A stretch of DNA of 64,000 nucleotides from CAYLRU01 sp964386565 (GTDB taxonomy: Bacteria; Desulfobacterota; Desulfobacteria; Desulfobacterales; UBA5616). Shown here piece after piece: positions 26,771 through 34,971 of this stretch. Position 1 is the first letter of the stretch. Each line of letters begins with the position of its first letter. Below the pieces are notes generated by a model, which saw nothing but the letters and a program-made list of their open reading frames with translations, searched no databases and had not been told where the DNA came from. The stretch covers positions 1-64,000 of the forward strand of contig CAYLRU010000011.1 of assembly GCA_964386565.1 (NCBI GenBank), written 5' to 3'. A program made the position numbers and the translations under genes.

Positions 26771-26826
26771 TCCTCTCTCACCGTTTACTGTTCACTATTC
26801 ACGATTTACGATTCCCAATTCACCGT
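26771..26826 (-). repeat. Degenerate purine-rich leader repeat
   Basis: On the coding (minus) strand the leader of the DUF1847 gene reads as near-tandem units of GGTGAA, GTGAATAGTGAACAGT and GGTGAGAGAGG. Similar GGTGAA/GGGTAATGAG runs precede other genes in this window. It contains no spacer/repeat regularity like CRISPR. Confidence 0.5.
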
Positions 26827-28761
26827 TCACTCTCCAACCGCCAGCAATCCATCCTTCTTCAGCACCTCTGCCAAATCCTCCATATCCAACCCTTTTAACG
26901 TCGATTCCTTCTGCAGCGCGGCGGCCGTATCCCATCCCCGAAGCATATAATACTCCTCACGCATATCCTCATATTTCTTTCGATCCAGAACATTTCCCCG
27001 AAAAGACACCGGTTCATCACCCGGGCCGGGAACGATCATGCGGGGGTTAATGGAAGACGTCTCCACGGGATCGGTGAAATTATATTCCTGGGGGTAATCG
27101 TCGACAAGAGGTTTCCACCCTTCCCGGAGTAAAATGGCCCGCTGGAGATTAAAAATCCGTTCACCGTACAACAGCAGTCCGACCTCGTCCGTATCGATTC
27201 CTGTAACCGCCGAAAATATTTTACTCTCCAGGGACGGGTCGCCCACATGATCCGGCGTGTTGAACGAATCCATAATGGGCCAGGCCGCCTCGCACAACAA
27301 GAGGCTGTCCTTGACCATGACGCGTTCCTGGATGATCTTGGCGGCCAGGGCTTTCCCTTCGTAACTGGTCTGATCCCATGCCTTATCGCTGCCCAAAAAC
27401 CGGGTCATCTGCGCCCTGAATACTTCTGATGTGGTGGGAGAGAGTTCCGGTCTGATCAGATGAAGAAGCCAACGGGCAATGGGATAACTGATTTCATGAA
27501 GCTGGGCAATGGGCTGGCGGGAATCCAGTGCCCATAACAGGGCCGTACCGATATATTCACGGGGTGTATAACCGCCGTTGACACCCACGCCGCCTACGCG
27601 TTCACCAAAATGCGCCTTTGCTTCATCTCCGAGCTTTTGGCCGGCCCTTAAAAGCCCTTCGGCCAGCAGTGCGCCGAAGCCTTCTTTTCTGATAATCATT
27701 TTCATCAATTGTTCAAAAAACTCCCGGGTTCCCATTTTCGCCATTTCAAGCCCGGTATCTTTGTCTGAAAGACAACCCGACCGGTAACAATCCTGCAGCC
27801 AGGCAAGGATGTTACCAACTTCCATGGTGCAAATACCGTAGTCATTGCACAGGGCCGTGGCATCCAGGGCCGTATCGATGGAACCGTCCTCCCGCATCAG
27901 GGCTTCGGGAATATAAAAAACAAGGGACTGGCACTTGCGGACTTCTTCTCTTCCGTCCGCGGTCCGGTAAAGCCCCCTGAAACAATCCAGGCCGCATTGA
28001 TAGCAGGAGGCTGTTTTTACATATTTAAGATGCTGTCTGGGAACCGGCATTCGCAAGGTGCCGCGCCGGCTTAAGTTGATGGTGTATTGGTTGAGGGACT
28101 TCAGCTCATCCTTTCTGGCTACCGCAGGAGTTTGAGTACCCGTCACAGCAATGGCTTTTAAATTCTTCGACCCCAGCACCGCCCCGAAACCCCCGGTGGC
28201 GGCCCCCTCGTGGTCGGTGATCAACGCCGCCGTACGGCACATGTTTTCACCGGCGGGCCCGATACATACCGAACGCAAACTTTTTCCATGCATCGCCTTG
28301 AGCTTTTCCCGAACAGCATAGGTGCCCTTTCCCCACAATAACCCGGCATCCCGGATTTCAACCTTGTCGTTGCGAATCCACAGGTAAACCGGATGTTGCG
28401 CACGTCCGGAAACAACGATACCGTCATACCCGGCCCGTTTTAAGGCCGGTCCGAAAAATCCTCCCATATTCCCGTAGCAAAATCTTTCCGGTAGGGTCAT
28501 GGGAGACTTGCCCACGGCCTCGAAGCGGGATGACCCCTGGGCTCCCGTGGCTGTAAGGGGACCGTTCATCAGGATCACACAGTTTTCAGGATCAAAGGCT
28601 CCTGTTTCCGGTTTTACCCGGTCAAAATAAATTTTTGTCGCAATGCCGCGACCGCCCAGGAAACGTTCCGCGTAAATCCATGTGGCCAGTTCGCTTGTTT
28701 TGCCGCTGGTTAAATTCACGTCAAGAATTTTACCGCACCATCCACAGGGTTGAGGCGACAT
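26827..28761 (-). CDS. aor: Aldehyde:ferredoxin oxidoreductase (AOR family)
   Basis: A 644-aa tungsten/molybdenum bis-pterin oxidoreductase that interconverts carboxylic acids and aldehydes using ferredoxin. It begins GWCGKILDVNLTSGKTSEL; the pterin-binding domain shows RFLGGRGIATKIYFD, GPLTATGAQGSSRFEAVGK and GNMGGFFGPALKRAGYDG. The [4Fe-4S] ligands are CYQCGLDCFRG and a later Cys in LLLCEAAWP. Length is normal. Cytoplasmic. The neighbouring CoA-transferases and dehydrogenases suggest a role in reducing or oxidising acid/aldehyde intermediates; some AORs in degraders act on benzaldehyde- or alkyl-aldehyde-type substrates. Confidence 0.93.
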   Translation of the reverse strand: MSPQPCGWCGKILDVNLTSGKTSELATWIYAERFLGGRGIATKIYFDRVKPETGAFDPENCVILMNGPLTATGAQGSSRFEAVGKSPMTLPERFCYGNMGGFFGPALKRAGYDGIVVSGRAQHPVYLWIRNDKVEIRDAGLLWGKGTYAVREKLKAMHGKSLRSVCIGPAGENMCRTAALITDHEGAATGGFGAVLGSKNLKAIAVTGTQTPAVARKDELKSLNQYTINLSRRGTLRMPVPRQHLKYVKTASCYQCGLDCFRGLYRTADGREEVRKCQSLVFYIPEALMREDGSIDTALDATALCNDYGICTMEVGNILAWLQDCYRSGCLSDKDTGLEMAKMGTREFFEQLMKMIIRKEGFGALLAEGLLRAGQKLGDEAKAHFGERVGGVGVNGGYTPREYIGTALLWALDSRQPIAQLHEISYPIARWLLHLIRPELSPTTSEVFRAQMTRFLGSDKAWDQTSYEGKALAAKIIQERVMVKDSLLLCEAAWPIMDSFNTPDHVGDPSLESKIFSAVTGIDTDEVGLLLYGERIFNLQRAILLREGWKPLVDDYPQEYNFTDPVETSSINPRMIVPGPGDEPVSFRGNVLDRKKYEDMREEYYMLRGWDTAAALQKESTLKGLDMEDLAEVLKKDGLLAVGE

Positions 28762-29124
28762 AACGGATTCTCCTATGAATTAAAATGGATTGACTGCTAC
28801 TTGCCAGCCCAGCACACGGGAAAACATCATGATGCAGAAACAAGGAAAATGATAACCATACTTGACTAAAAGCCGATGAAAATCAAGTCTTTTATTTTAC
28901 CCGCCATCCGGGTCATATATTCATGCATTGCTATATCCGAAAGCCTGTTCGTCTCAAAACCAAGCACCATAACCAACAACCCGCCACTCTCGTTTTTACA
29001 AAAAACGTCTAACTGAAAACATGCCGATAAATTTCCTACGAAAAGGGACATCCGCTTTATGACCGAACCTGTATTGTTTTGGAGAAAAAGGGCCGACGAC
29101 GAGGCGGGGCTGATACCCGGTGGG
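28762..29124. other. Intergenic region between AOR and the universal stress protein gene
   Basis: About 360 bp with no supported gene. A 61-codon minus-strand frame (28866-29051) has neither a ribosome site nor a family pattern. It presumably carries the AOR promoter and the end of the upstream transcript. Confidence 0.5.
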
Positions 29125-30039
29125 TTAAATCTTGTCCGGCCGGTTTACGCTGGCAACAGGACAGGATGCCCGCAAGACCACCTGTTCCACGGTGCTGCCG
29201 AGCAGGGCTTCTTCCGGATCCGTTTCCCTGGTGTGATGGGCCATGACGATGAGGTCTCCTTTTTTTTCCCTGGCATATTTCAGAATTTCAATATACGGCA
29301 CCCCCTCCCAGACATCTATTTCAACATTGTCGTAATCTCCCAGTTCTTTTAAGTAGGTCGTCCTGATTTTCTCTTTTGCCGCTTCTATATTCGACTCTAT
29401 CTCATCCTGATCCATCACTTTCCCGGCATGCATCGAACTTACATCCAACGCATGGAAAATGTAAAGCTTGCTTCCGATTTCCCTGGCAAGCTTGTGGGCA
29501 AAAAGAAATGCGGAATACGATGCCCTGCTGAAATCCGTTCCAAAAATGATGTTGGAAAAGTACCAGAGACACGTCGTACACGGCCGTCTGACAATCAGTA
29601 CCGGGCATCTGGCCCCACGTGCAACTTTCTGCATGTTGCTTCCCACGATGTTCCGGTATCGTATGGCGCCGGTTTCTTCCTGTCTTGAATGTGCTCCCAT
29701 GATAATCAGGTCTACATTCTCTTTCCGGGCGGTTCGCAGAATTTCTGTATGGGGAATGCCGGCAAGAGAGATGATTTCCACATTCTCATGTTCTTCAAGA
29801 TGACTGGCGTAAGTATTTTTCATTTCCTCGCAAACCCATTGGATGTAATCCGTATCATAATATTCTTCTTCACCGGTTCTCACATCTCTCACAAACGGGC
29901 TGAAACCGCGGGTGGGCAGCCCCAGAACATGAAACAACAGAAGCTTGGCATTGTATTTCCCGGCGATGTCAAATGCCACATGCGCTGCATTGTCGCATGC
30001 CGGTGTTCCGGTTGTTGCAAACAGTATTTTTTTAAACAT
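29125..30039 (-). CDS. Universal stress protein, tandem UspA domains
   Basis: A 304-aa protein with two Usp domains. The first begins MFKKILFATTGTPACDNAAH and ends near IIMGAHSRQEETGAIRY...GSNMQKVARGARCPVLIV. The second begins FSNIIFGTDFSRASYSAFLF and ends LIVMAHHTRETDPEEALLGS. The G-2x-G-9x-G(S/T) nucleotide pattern is only partly kept in each half. Usp proteins bind ATP or AMP and act in stress and energy limitation. It is 303 bp downstream of the hmc operon on the same strand and may have its own promoter. The AGGTCAT before the ATG is a fair ribosome site. Confidence 0.88.
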   Translation of the reverse strand: MFKKILFATTGTPACDNAAHVAFDIAGKYNAKLLLFHVLGLPTRGFSPFVRDVRTGEEEYYDTDYIQWVCEEMKNTYASHLEEHENVEIISLAGIPHTEILRTARKENVDLIIMGAHSRQEETGAIRYRNIVGSNMQKVARGARCPVLIVRRPCTTCLWYFSNIIFGTDFSRASYSAFLFAHKLAREIGSKLYIFHALDVSSMHAGKVMDQDEIESNIEAAKEKIRTTYLKELGDYDNVEIDVWEGVPYIEILKYAREKKGDLIVMAHHTRETDPEEALLGSTVEQVVLRASCPVASVNRPDKI

Positions 30040-30342
30040 CTATGACCTCCGAATGTCGCACAGCGGGGAACCGGTCTGAAAATCCAGCTCCCATAAAATG
30101 CCGCCGATAAACTCAAAAAAAGTAAAAATCGCCTCAAATTCGAACTTGATCCACACTGTCGCCGGAAACGATGTGTTTCAGTTATCCGAGACGAACGGGA
30201 ACACCCGGTAATTGGGCTGCATCGTATCGCTTCAGGTCAACAGGTCCGGGTTCATGCATGCCACTTCGATAACCACCGGTAAGAATGGTACCATGATTTG
30301 AAATTTTTTGCATCAATTACCCCTTTCCCGTTCACCATTTTG
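30040..30342. other. Spacer after the hmc operon
   Basis: Just over 300 bp between hmcF and the stress-protein gene. It contains a minus-strand GGTGAACGGGAAAGGGGTAA run just after the hmcF stop, like the leader repeats elsewhere. No gene or clear terminator was recognised. Confidence 0.45.
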
Positions 30343-31725
30343 TCATTCTTTCGGCAACAAATGCTCCGGTACTTCCACCATACTCAACAGAATAGGCTTT
30401 AAAAAAGACCACCGGATGCCGATACGATACACCTCTTCCAGATCCCTTATGGCATCCCAACAGTTGTGACACGGCGATACAACAAGTTTTGCGCCGGTGG
30501 CCAGAATTTGATCCCGCTTGACCTTGAGACCGATATTCCGCTGCTCCCTGTACCGACCGATTCCGTTCAACCCGCCGCCGCCGCCGCAGCAAAAATTGTG
30601 CTCCCGGCACGGTGACATTTCACGAAAATCTTCGGCAATATAACTCATGACCTCCCTGGCCGTATCCCCCAAGCCCGCATTTCTCACATAATTGCAGGAA
30701 TCCTGGTATGTCACCGGCTCTTTTATTTTTTTGGCCGGATCAATTTTCAGTTTCCCGGTGCGTAATGCCTCGGCCACCCATTCCACGTAATGAAAGCTTT
30801 CAATAGGGGGCTTCCCGGTGGAGAGTCCGGCCCAGTAAGGCCCCTCAATGACTGTTGCCCGGTAAGCGTGACCGCATTCGGTCACTACCATTCGTTTTGC
30901 GTTCAACCGCTGCATGGCGTCGTACACGGACTGGACCTGAAGACGGCAGCCTTCCCAGTCTCCGGCAAACATGGCAAGACTTGTTTCCTCCCATCCTTCG
31001 CTGGGCACGGTCCAGTTTTCTCCGGCAATATGAAAAAGAATGGCGGCCTCGGCCAGGTCTTCCGGGTAGTGCTTGGGCTCCCTGGCATTCACCGTGTAGA
31101 GAATGTCGGCGTTTTCTTTGTCTACGGGAATTTCCAGCCCCGGCCATTCGTCTTCGTACTCCTCGACCATCCATTGGCAGGTGTCCACCCAGTCCTCCGT
31201 AGTGATGTCCATCTGGGCCCGGTATATTCTGTGCATGCCGGATCCGATCTTCAATTCCCATGGAACAAATCCCTGGGAAAAGCAGATGCCGCGCAAATAA
31301 CTGAACATCACCCCCATGTCGATACCGAAGGGGCAATACATCCCGCAGCGGTTGCAGCAGGTGCATTTGGACCAGGCCGTGTCCATGACCATCCGCATGA
31401 ATGCATTGTCCACACGTCCTTTTCGTTTGACCAGTTCCCCCAGGGTGGATTGAATCTTATATGACGGAACCTGTTTCGGGTTTTTTTTGTTTGCCAGATA
31501 AAAAAAACAACTGTCCGCGCACAAGCCGCAATGGGCACAAATTTCAAGCCAGGTCCTCATACGGGATTTGAATGTTTTTTTTAAAAGATCCTGAATTTCG
31601 GAAGCATCCACGTCAAGATCGGTCATTTCTTCGTAGTAAGTCTTTCCACCCTTGTCCGCCAGCAGTTCCCGGAGTTCTTCTTCCGTAGTGACCGGCTTTT
31701 TATTGCAGAGTTTCCCCTGAGCCAT
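30343..31725 (-). CDS. hmcF: HmcF, HdrD/DsrK-like iron-sulfur subunit of the Hmc complex
   Basis: A 460-aa cytoplasmic Fe-S protein. Two [4Fe-4S] motifs lie in the N-terminal third (CAHCGLCADSCFF and CTCCNRCGMYCPFG). The C-terminal half holds CCG-domain cysteines as in heterodisulfide reductase HdrD and DsrK (DSCNYVRNAG, NFCCGGGGG, SPCHNCWD), which ligate the special catalytic cluster. It is the last gene of the hmc operon and is expected to pass electrons between membrane subunit HmcE and a cytoplasmic dithiol/disulfide or ferredoxin-like partner. The ATG follows CAGGGATTATATT. Confidence 0.93.
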   Translation of the reverse strand: MAQGKLCNKKPVTTEEELRELLADKGGKTYYEEMTDLDVDASEIQDLLKKTFKSRMRTWLEICAHCGLCADSCFFYLANKKNPKQVPSYKIQSTLGELVKRKGRVDNAFMRMVMDTAWSKCTCCNRCGMYCPFGIDMGVMFSYLRGICFSQGFVPWELKIGSGMHRIYRAQMDITTEDWVDTCQWMVEEYEDEWPGLEIPVDKENADILYTVNAREPKHYPEDLAEAAILFHIAGENWTVPSEGWEETSLAMFAGDWEGCRLQVQSVYDAMQRLNAKRMVVTECGHAYRATVIEGPYWAGLSTGKPPIESFHYVEWVAEALRTGKLKIDPAKKIKEPVTYQDSCNYVRNAGLGDTAREVMSYIAEDFREMSPCREHNFCCGGGGGLNGIGRYREQRNIGLKVKRDQILATGAKLVVSPCHNCWDAIRDLEEVYRIGIRWSFLKPILLSMVEVPEHLLPKE

Positions 31726-31777
31726 AATATAATCCCTGCCAAATTTCAGTTATCGGTTGTACGGCTGTGACAAAATT

Positions 31778-32467
31778 TCACCACGCCAATCCCTTTCCCT
31801 TCATACCGCCGCGTTTGATTCCGAAATCCATTCCCAGTTGTATGCGGGACAGGAAAAAAAGAACGAAATGGGAAAGCTTGGTAAACGGTATGGCCATGAG
31901 CATGATTTCACCGCTGATAATGTGGGCATATAACCAGAATCGATACGGCGTCACCTGGTGCTGGGCAAAAAACCCGGTAATGAACGGCATGACGGCGATC
32001 ATAATAACCAGGATATCATAAACATCTGTCAAAATCCTGACCTCCGGCATACTGATGCGGCGCAGAATAAAAAAGACAGCCGCTGCAATAACCAATATGG
32101 TAAATATATCGGCGACGGTTTCGGGAAGCATATAAAAACTCACTCCCCATCTTTCCTTTAACAAAATCTGATGTGCGGCAAGAAAAACCGGCGTCATCAT
32201 CAGTAATATGTGAAATACGAACACTATGCACGAAAAAACAGGATTGTTACGCCAGGATCTTGTTCCGAAAGGCACCAGCCAAAACACCACGGACCTGGTA
32301 GCGCCCTTTATGCCGTAAAAAATGTTTCGGGTATATGTGACCCGGTCCAGACGCCAGTCCAACCCCCTGACATAGAGTAAAATGCGGATGACAATCCCGA
32401 TAAAAAAGACCCCAAACGTAATCCAAGCCATGGGTCCTGTGAGGAATTCATACATGTTCAATCCCAT
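31778..32467 (-). CDS. hmcE: HmcE, NarI/DsrM-like heme b membrane subunit
   Basis: A 229-aa integral membrane protein of the NarI/DsrM type with about five segments (AWITFGVFFIGIVIRILLYV, IVFVFHILLMMTPVFLAAH, IFTILVIAAAVFFILR, ILVIMIAVMPFITGFFA, AHIISGEIMLMAIPFTKLSHF). His residues in helices such as VFHILLM and AHIISGE are candidates for heme b ligands. It should connect the quinone pool or periplasmic side with HmcF. It lies between hmcD (10 bp upstream) and hmcF (52 bp downstream). Confidence 0.9.
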   Translation of the reverse strand: MGLNMYEFLTGPMAWITFGVFFIGIVIRILLYVRGLDWRLDRVTYTRNIFYGIKGATRSVVFWLVPFGTRSWRNNPVFSCIVFVFHILLMMTPVFLAAHQILLKERWGVSFYMLPETVADIFTILVIAAAVFFILRRISMPEVRILTDVYDILVIMIAVMPFITGFFAQHQVTPYRFWLYAHIISGEIMLMAIPFTKLSHFVLFFLSRIQLGMDFGIKRGGMKGKGLAW

Positions 32468-32476
32468 ACTCCCACC

Positions 32477-32611
32477 CTATTGGTCTTCATCTCTTTCAGT
32501 TAAAAAATACCAGTATCCCGCAATCCCGATGAGCGCCGCTACAACCAGAACATAGGTAACGCCCTCGGTATGGGTCAAAAAATCCTGTAGCGTATAAAAA
32601 ACCGTATCCAT
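32477..32611 (-). CDS. hmcD: HmcD, small membrane subunit (44 aa)
   Basis: This gene is too short for most ORF cut-offs. It encodes MDTVFYTLQDFLTHTEGVTY, then one membrane helix (VLVVAALIGIAGYWYFL) and an acidic tail TERDEDQ. Position between hmcC and hmcE, size and single helix match HmcD of Desulfovibrio, a small Hmc subunit of unknown function. GAGGAAAAC precedes the ATG at a good distance, and the stop is ten bases before hmcE. Identification rests on position, length and topology. Confidence 0.88.
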   Translation of the reverse strand: MDTVFYTLQDFLTHTEGVTYVLVVAALIGIAGYWYFLTERDEDQ

Positions 32612-32651
32612 GTTTTCCTCTCTAAACCTTGCGTTCTCCATTACCCGTCAC

Positions 32652-33833
32652 TCAATACTCATTACCCAATTCTGAATACTCCGGATGCTCAAACAAAACA
32701 GGCATTCGCGAAACGATAAACCGGAAAACCACAATGCCGGCCGTTACCAGAAATACGGATATGCCGATCTCCATCCAGTGGGGGAAATATCTCTCACTTG
32801 CCGGCAGGTGCCAATTGAAAGCGATCAGGCAAACATTAAACCGATTCAATACGATTCCCAGCACGGACCATACGGCCGCGATCTTGATAATTTTCAGATT
32901 TTTCTCCCTGGTGCCGATGGCATATGCATAAGACGGAAGCGCCACAAAACCGATCAGTTCGACCAGAAACCATGCGCCGTAAGGGGTTGCCAGCAGGTGC
33001 CAGTTATTGCTTGCGGAAATGCCGATGAGTTTAACGAAAAAATATCCGGCAAGAATAAAGGAAGCCGCTTTTCCAAAGCCGAGGATGACGTGCTCCTTTT
33101 CCATCCGGTGGGTCTTGTCCATCTTGTGGGAAAAAAATCTTCCGGTCAAAGTACTCTCTACAATGACCATTGAAAGCCCCGCAATGATGCTGGACACAAA
33201 AAAGTAAACCGGCAGGTAGGGAGAATACCACAGGGGATGAAGTTTGGAAGGTGTAATGAGAAACAGAGCACCCAGAGACGACTGATGCAGCGTCGACAGG
33301 ATAACCCCGAAAATGGTCAGGATCAGGGTGAGTTTCACGACCAGATTTCTGACTTTTTTCAAACCCAGCCATTCCAAGGCTGCCGGGGAGAATTCCAAAA
33401 ACAGCACGGTCAGGTACAAGGCCACGCACGCCGCCACCTCAAACAGCACCGAGGTGGTTCCCTGCTGGATGATGAACGGGTACGGCAGCCGCCACCCCCT
33501 GCCCACGTCGTACGTCAGCGCCGCTACTACCAGGGCATATCCCAGGAATCCCGTCAACACGGCGGGTCTGACAGCGGAATGATACCGCTTTAAACCAAAA
33601 ATATAAACAGCGGCAGATGTGACATAGCCGCCTGCAGCCAAGGCCACACCCACCAGGAGGTCAAATCCGATCCAGATTCCCCACGGGTTATAATCCGACA
33701 GGTTGGTCACGGCGCCAAGCCCCAACGTAAAACGAAGAATCGTCAGAATCAGACCCATGATGATAATTATGCCGGCAACAACGTTAAAAGGCGAAAACCA
33801 TCTTTTTACGGTATTTTCAATATTCTCGGGCAT
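32652..33833 (-). CDS. hmcC: HmcC, NrfD/PsrC-like integral membrane subunit
   Basis: A 393-aa NrfD-family membrane protein (about ten segments, from VVAGIIIIMGLILTILRFTLG to VFLVTAGIVVFRFIV) that interacts with menaquinone and the periplasmic Fe-S protein HmcB. Conserved-looking GIWIGFDLLVGVALAAGGYV and LFLITPSKLHPLWYSPYLP patterns resemble NrfD/DsrP. I chose the ATG at 33833 (AAGGAGATTTACAACCG upstream); the frame extends to 33905 but would overlap hmcB with basic, non-conserved residues. It follows hmcB by 16 bp. Confidence 0.92.
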   Translation of the reverse strand: MPENIENTVKRWFSPFNVVAGIIIIMGLILTILRFTLGLGAVTNLSDYNPWGIWIGFDLLVGVALAAGGYVTSAAVYIFGLKRYHSAVRPAVLTGFLGYALVVAALTYDVGRGWRLPYPFIIQQGTTSVLFEVAACVALYLTVLFLEFSPAALEWLGLKKVRNLVVKLTLILTIFGVILSTLHQSSLGALFLITPSKLHPLWYSPYLPVYFFVSSIIAGLSMVIVESTLTGRFFSHKMDKTHRMEKEHVILGFGKAASFILAGYFFVKLIGISASNNWHLLATPYGAWFLVELIGFVALPSYAYAIGTREKNLKIIKIAAVWSVLGIVLNRFNVCLIAFNWHLPASERYFPHWMEIGISVFLVTAGIVVFRFIVSRMPVLFEHPEYSELGNEY

Positions 33834-33849
33834 CGGTTGTAAATCTCCT

Positions 33850-34890
33850 TTAGGACTCGTTCTGTTGCGCCTGCTCAAGGGCCTTTTTGACTTCTCTTTC
33901 AACAACAGCCTGTTTTTCCTGTTCAGCCTTTTCCAATGCTTTCTCTAGATTTTTTGCAGCCGCTGATTCGGCTTTTTCAAGTGCCGCGGCCACGGCCGAG
34001 TCTTTCTCCGCTTCGGCGATCCGTTCGTTTCTCCTGGATATGGCGTAAATTCCCACCAGCAATACGGGCCACAACCCCGCAATAATGGGAACCGCACTCA
34101 ATGCGCCAGAGGTCAACGATGGGGCCGGCACATTTCCCAGGTCCTCCCGCATGCCCAAACCGGAAAATGGAGCGCCGGAAATATACATCCAACTGGTGCC
34201 ACCCATCTCGTGTTCGCCGTATATATGTTCCACATATCGACCGGGATACATCTGAATCTTTTTTCTCGCCATGTTGATCAGGTCTTTTCGCTTCCCAAAA
34301 ATCAGCGCCTCCCTGGGGCAGGCCTCCACGCAGCCGGGCAACCGGTTTTCCTGAATCCTGGGATAACACATGGTACATTTCATGACCCGGGGGGTAAAAG
34401 CCTCGTCGTATTCATATGACGGAATTTCAAATGGGCAGGCAATCATGCAGTACCGGCATCCAACGCATATGGATGCATCATAGACAACCGGGCCCTGCCT
34501 GGTTTTTCTGAACGCTTTTACGAAACAGGCCGATGCACAGGCCGGTTCCAGGCAATGATTGCACTGCTTTTTTACAAATACCGGGCCGTCGCCTCCCTTT
34601 CCATCGAACTGATTTACAACGGTATAGGCTTTTGCCGTGGTCCGGCGATATTCTTTCAAGACAGACAGGTCCGTAAAAGGCTCTTCAGGCGCCGGCAGTT
34701 CGTTAACCCGGTTGCAGGCGGCTTCGCACCTGCGGCACCCGATACACAGGGTAATGTCGTGCAAGATTCCCAGACTGTCCGGGTATCCCCTGAAATGCCT
34801 GTTTGAAGCCCCATAAGCGGATTTTTTCAGTGCCGTTGCCGAACCGACGGCACCGAGCCATCCCAAAAACCTTCTCCGTGATATGGACAT
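33850..34890 (-). CDS. hmcB: HmcB, periplasmic four-cluster ferredoxin-like subunit
   Basis: A 346-aa protein with a Tat signal (MSISRRRFLGWLGAVGSA) and four [4Fe-4S] motifs: CIGCRRCEAACN, CNHCLEPACASACF, CVGCRYCMIACPF and CTMCYPRIQENRLPGCVEAC. A membrane anchor follows (VPIIAGLWPVLLVGIYAI, around residue 265-285), then a ~60-residue Ala/Glu/Lys-rich coiled-coil tail. It transfers electrons between cytochrome HmcA and membrane subunit HmcC. The tail would face the cytoplasm if the anchor crosses once, a point worth noting. Gene order and motifs make the call secure. Confidence 0.93.
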   Translation of the reverse strand: MSISRRRFLGWLGAVGSATALKKSAYGASNRHFRGYPDSLGILHDITLCIGCRRCEAACNRVNELPAPEEPFTDLSVLKEYRRTTAKAYTVVNQFDGKGGDGPVFVKKQCNHCLEPACASACFVKAFRKTRQGPVVYDASICVGCRYCMIACPFEIPSYEYDEAFTPRVMKCTMCYPRIQENRLPGCVEACPREALIFGKRKDLINMARKKIQMYPGRYVEHIYGEHEMGGTSWMYISGAPFSGLGMREDLGNVPAPSLTSGALSAVPIIAGLWPVLLVGIYAISRRNERIAEAEKDSAVAAALEKAESAAAKNLEKALEKAEQEKQAVVEREVKKALEQAQQNES

Positions 34891-34971
34891 GAATGCACCT
34901 CGCGTGTATCAATGGTCAAGGATTTAATAAAACCCAACTATTATCCTCTCCCCTTCGGCCCTTTAAATCCC

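Noticed and set aside
26771..26826. CRISPR-like repeat array
   Set aside because: Units are short, degenerate and without spacers of regular length; no cas genes are near.
28866..29051. 61-codon minus-strand frame
   Set aside because: No ribosome site, no recognisable domain, and the surrounding spacer looks non-coding.
33834..33905. Extended N-terminus for HmcC
   Set aside because: The basic extension overlaps hmcB and a good ribosome site precedes the ATG at 33833.
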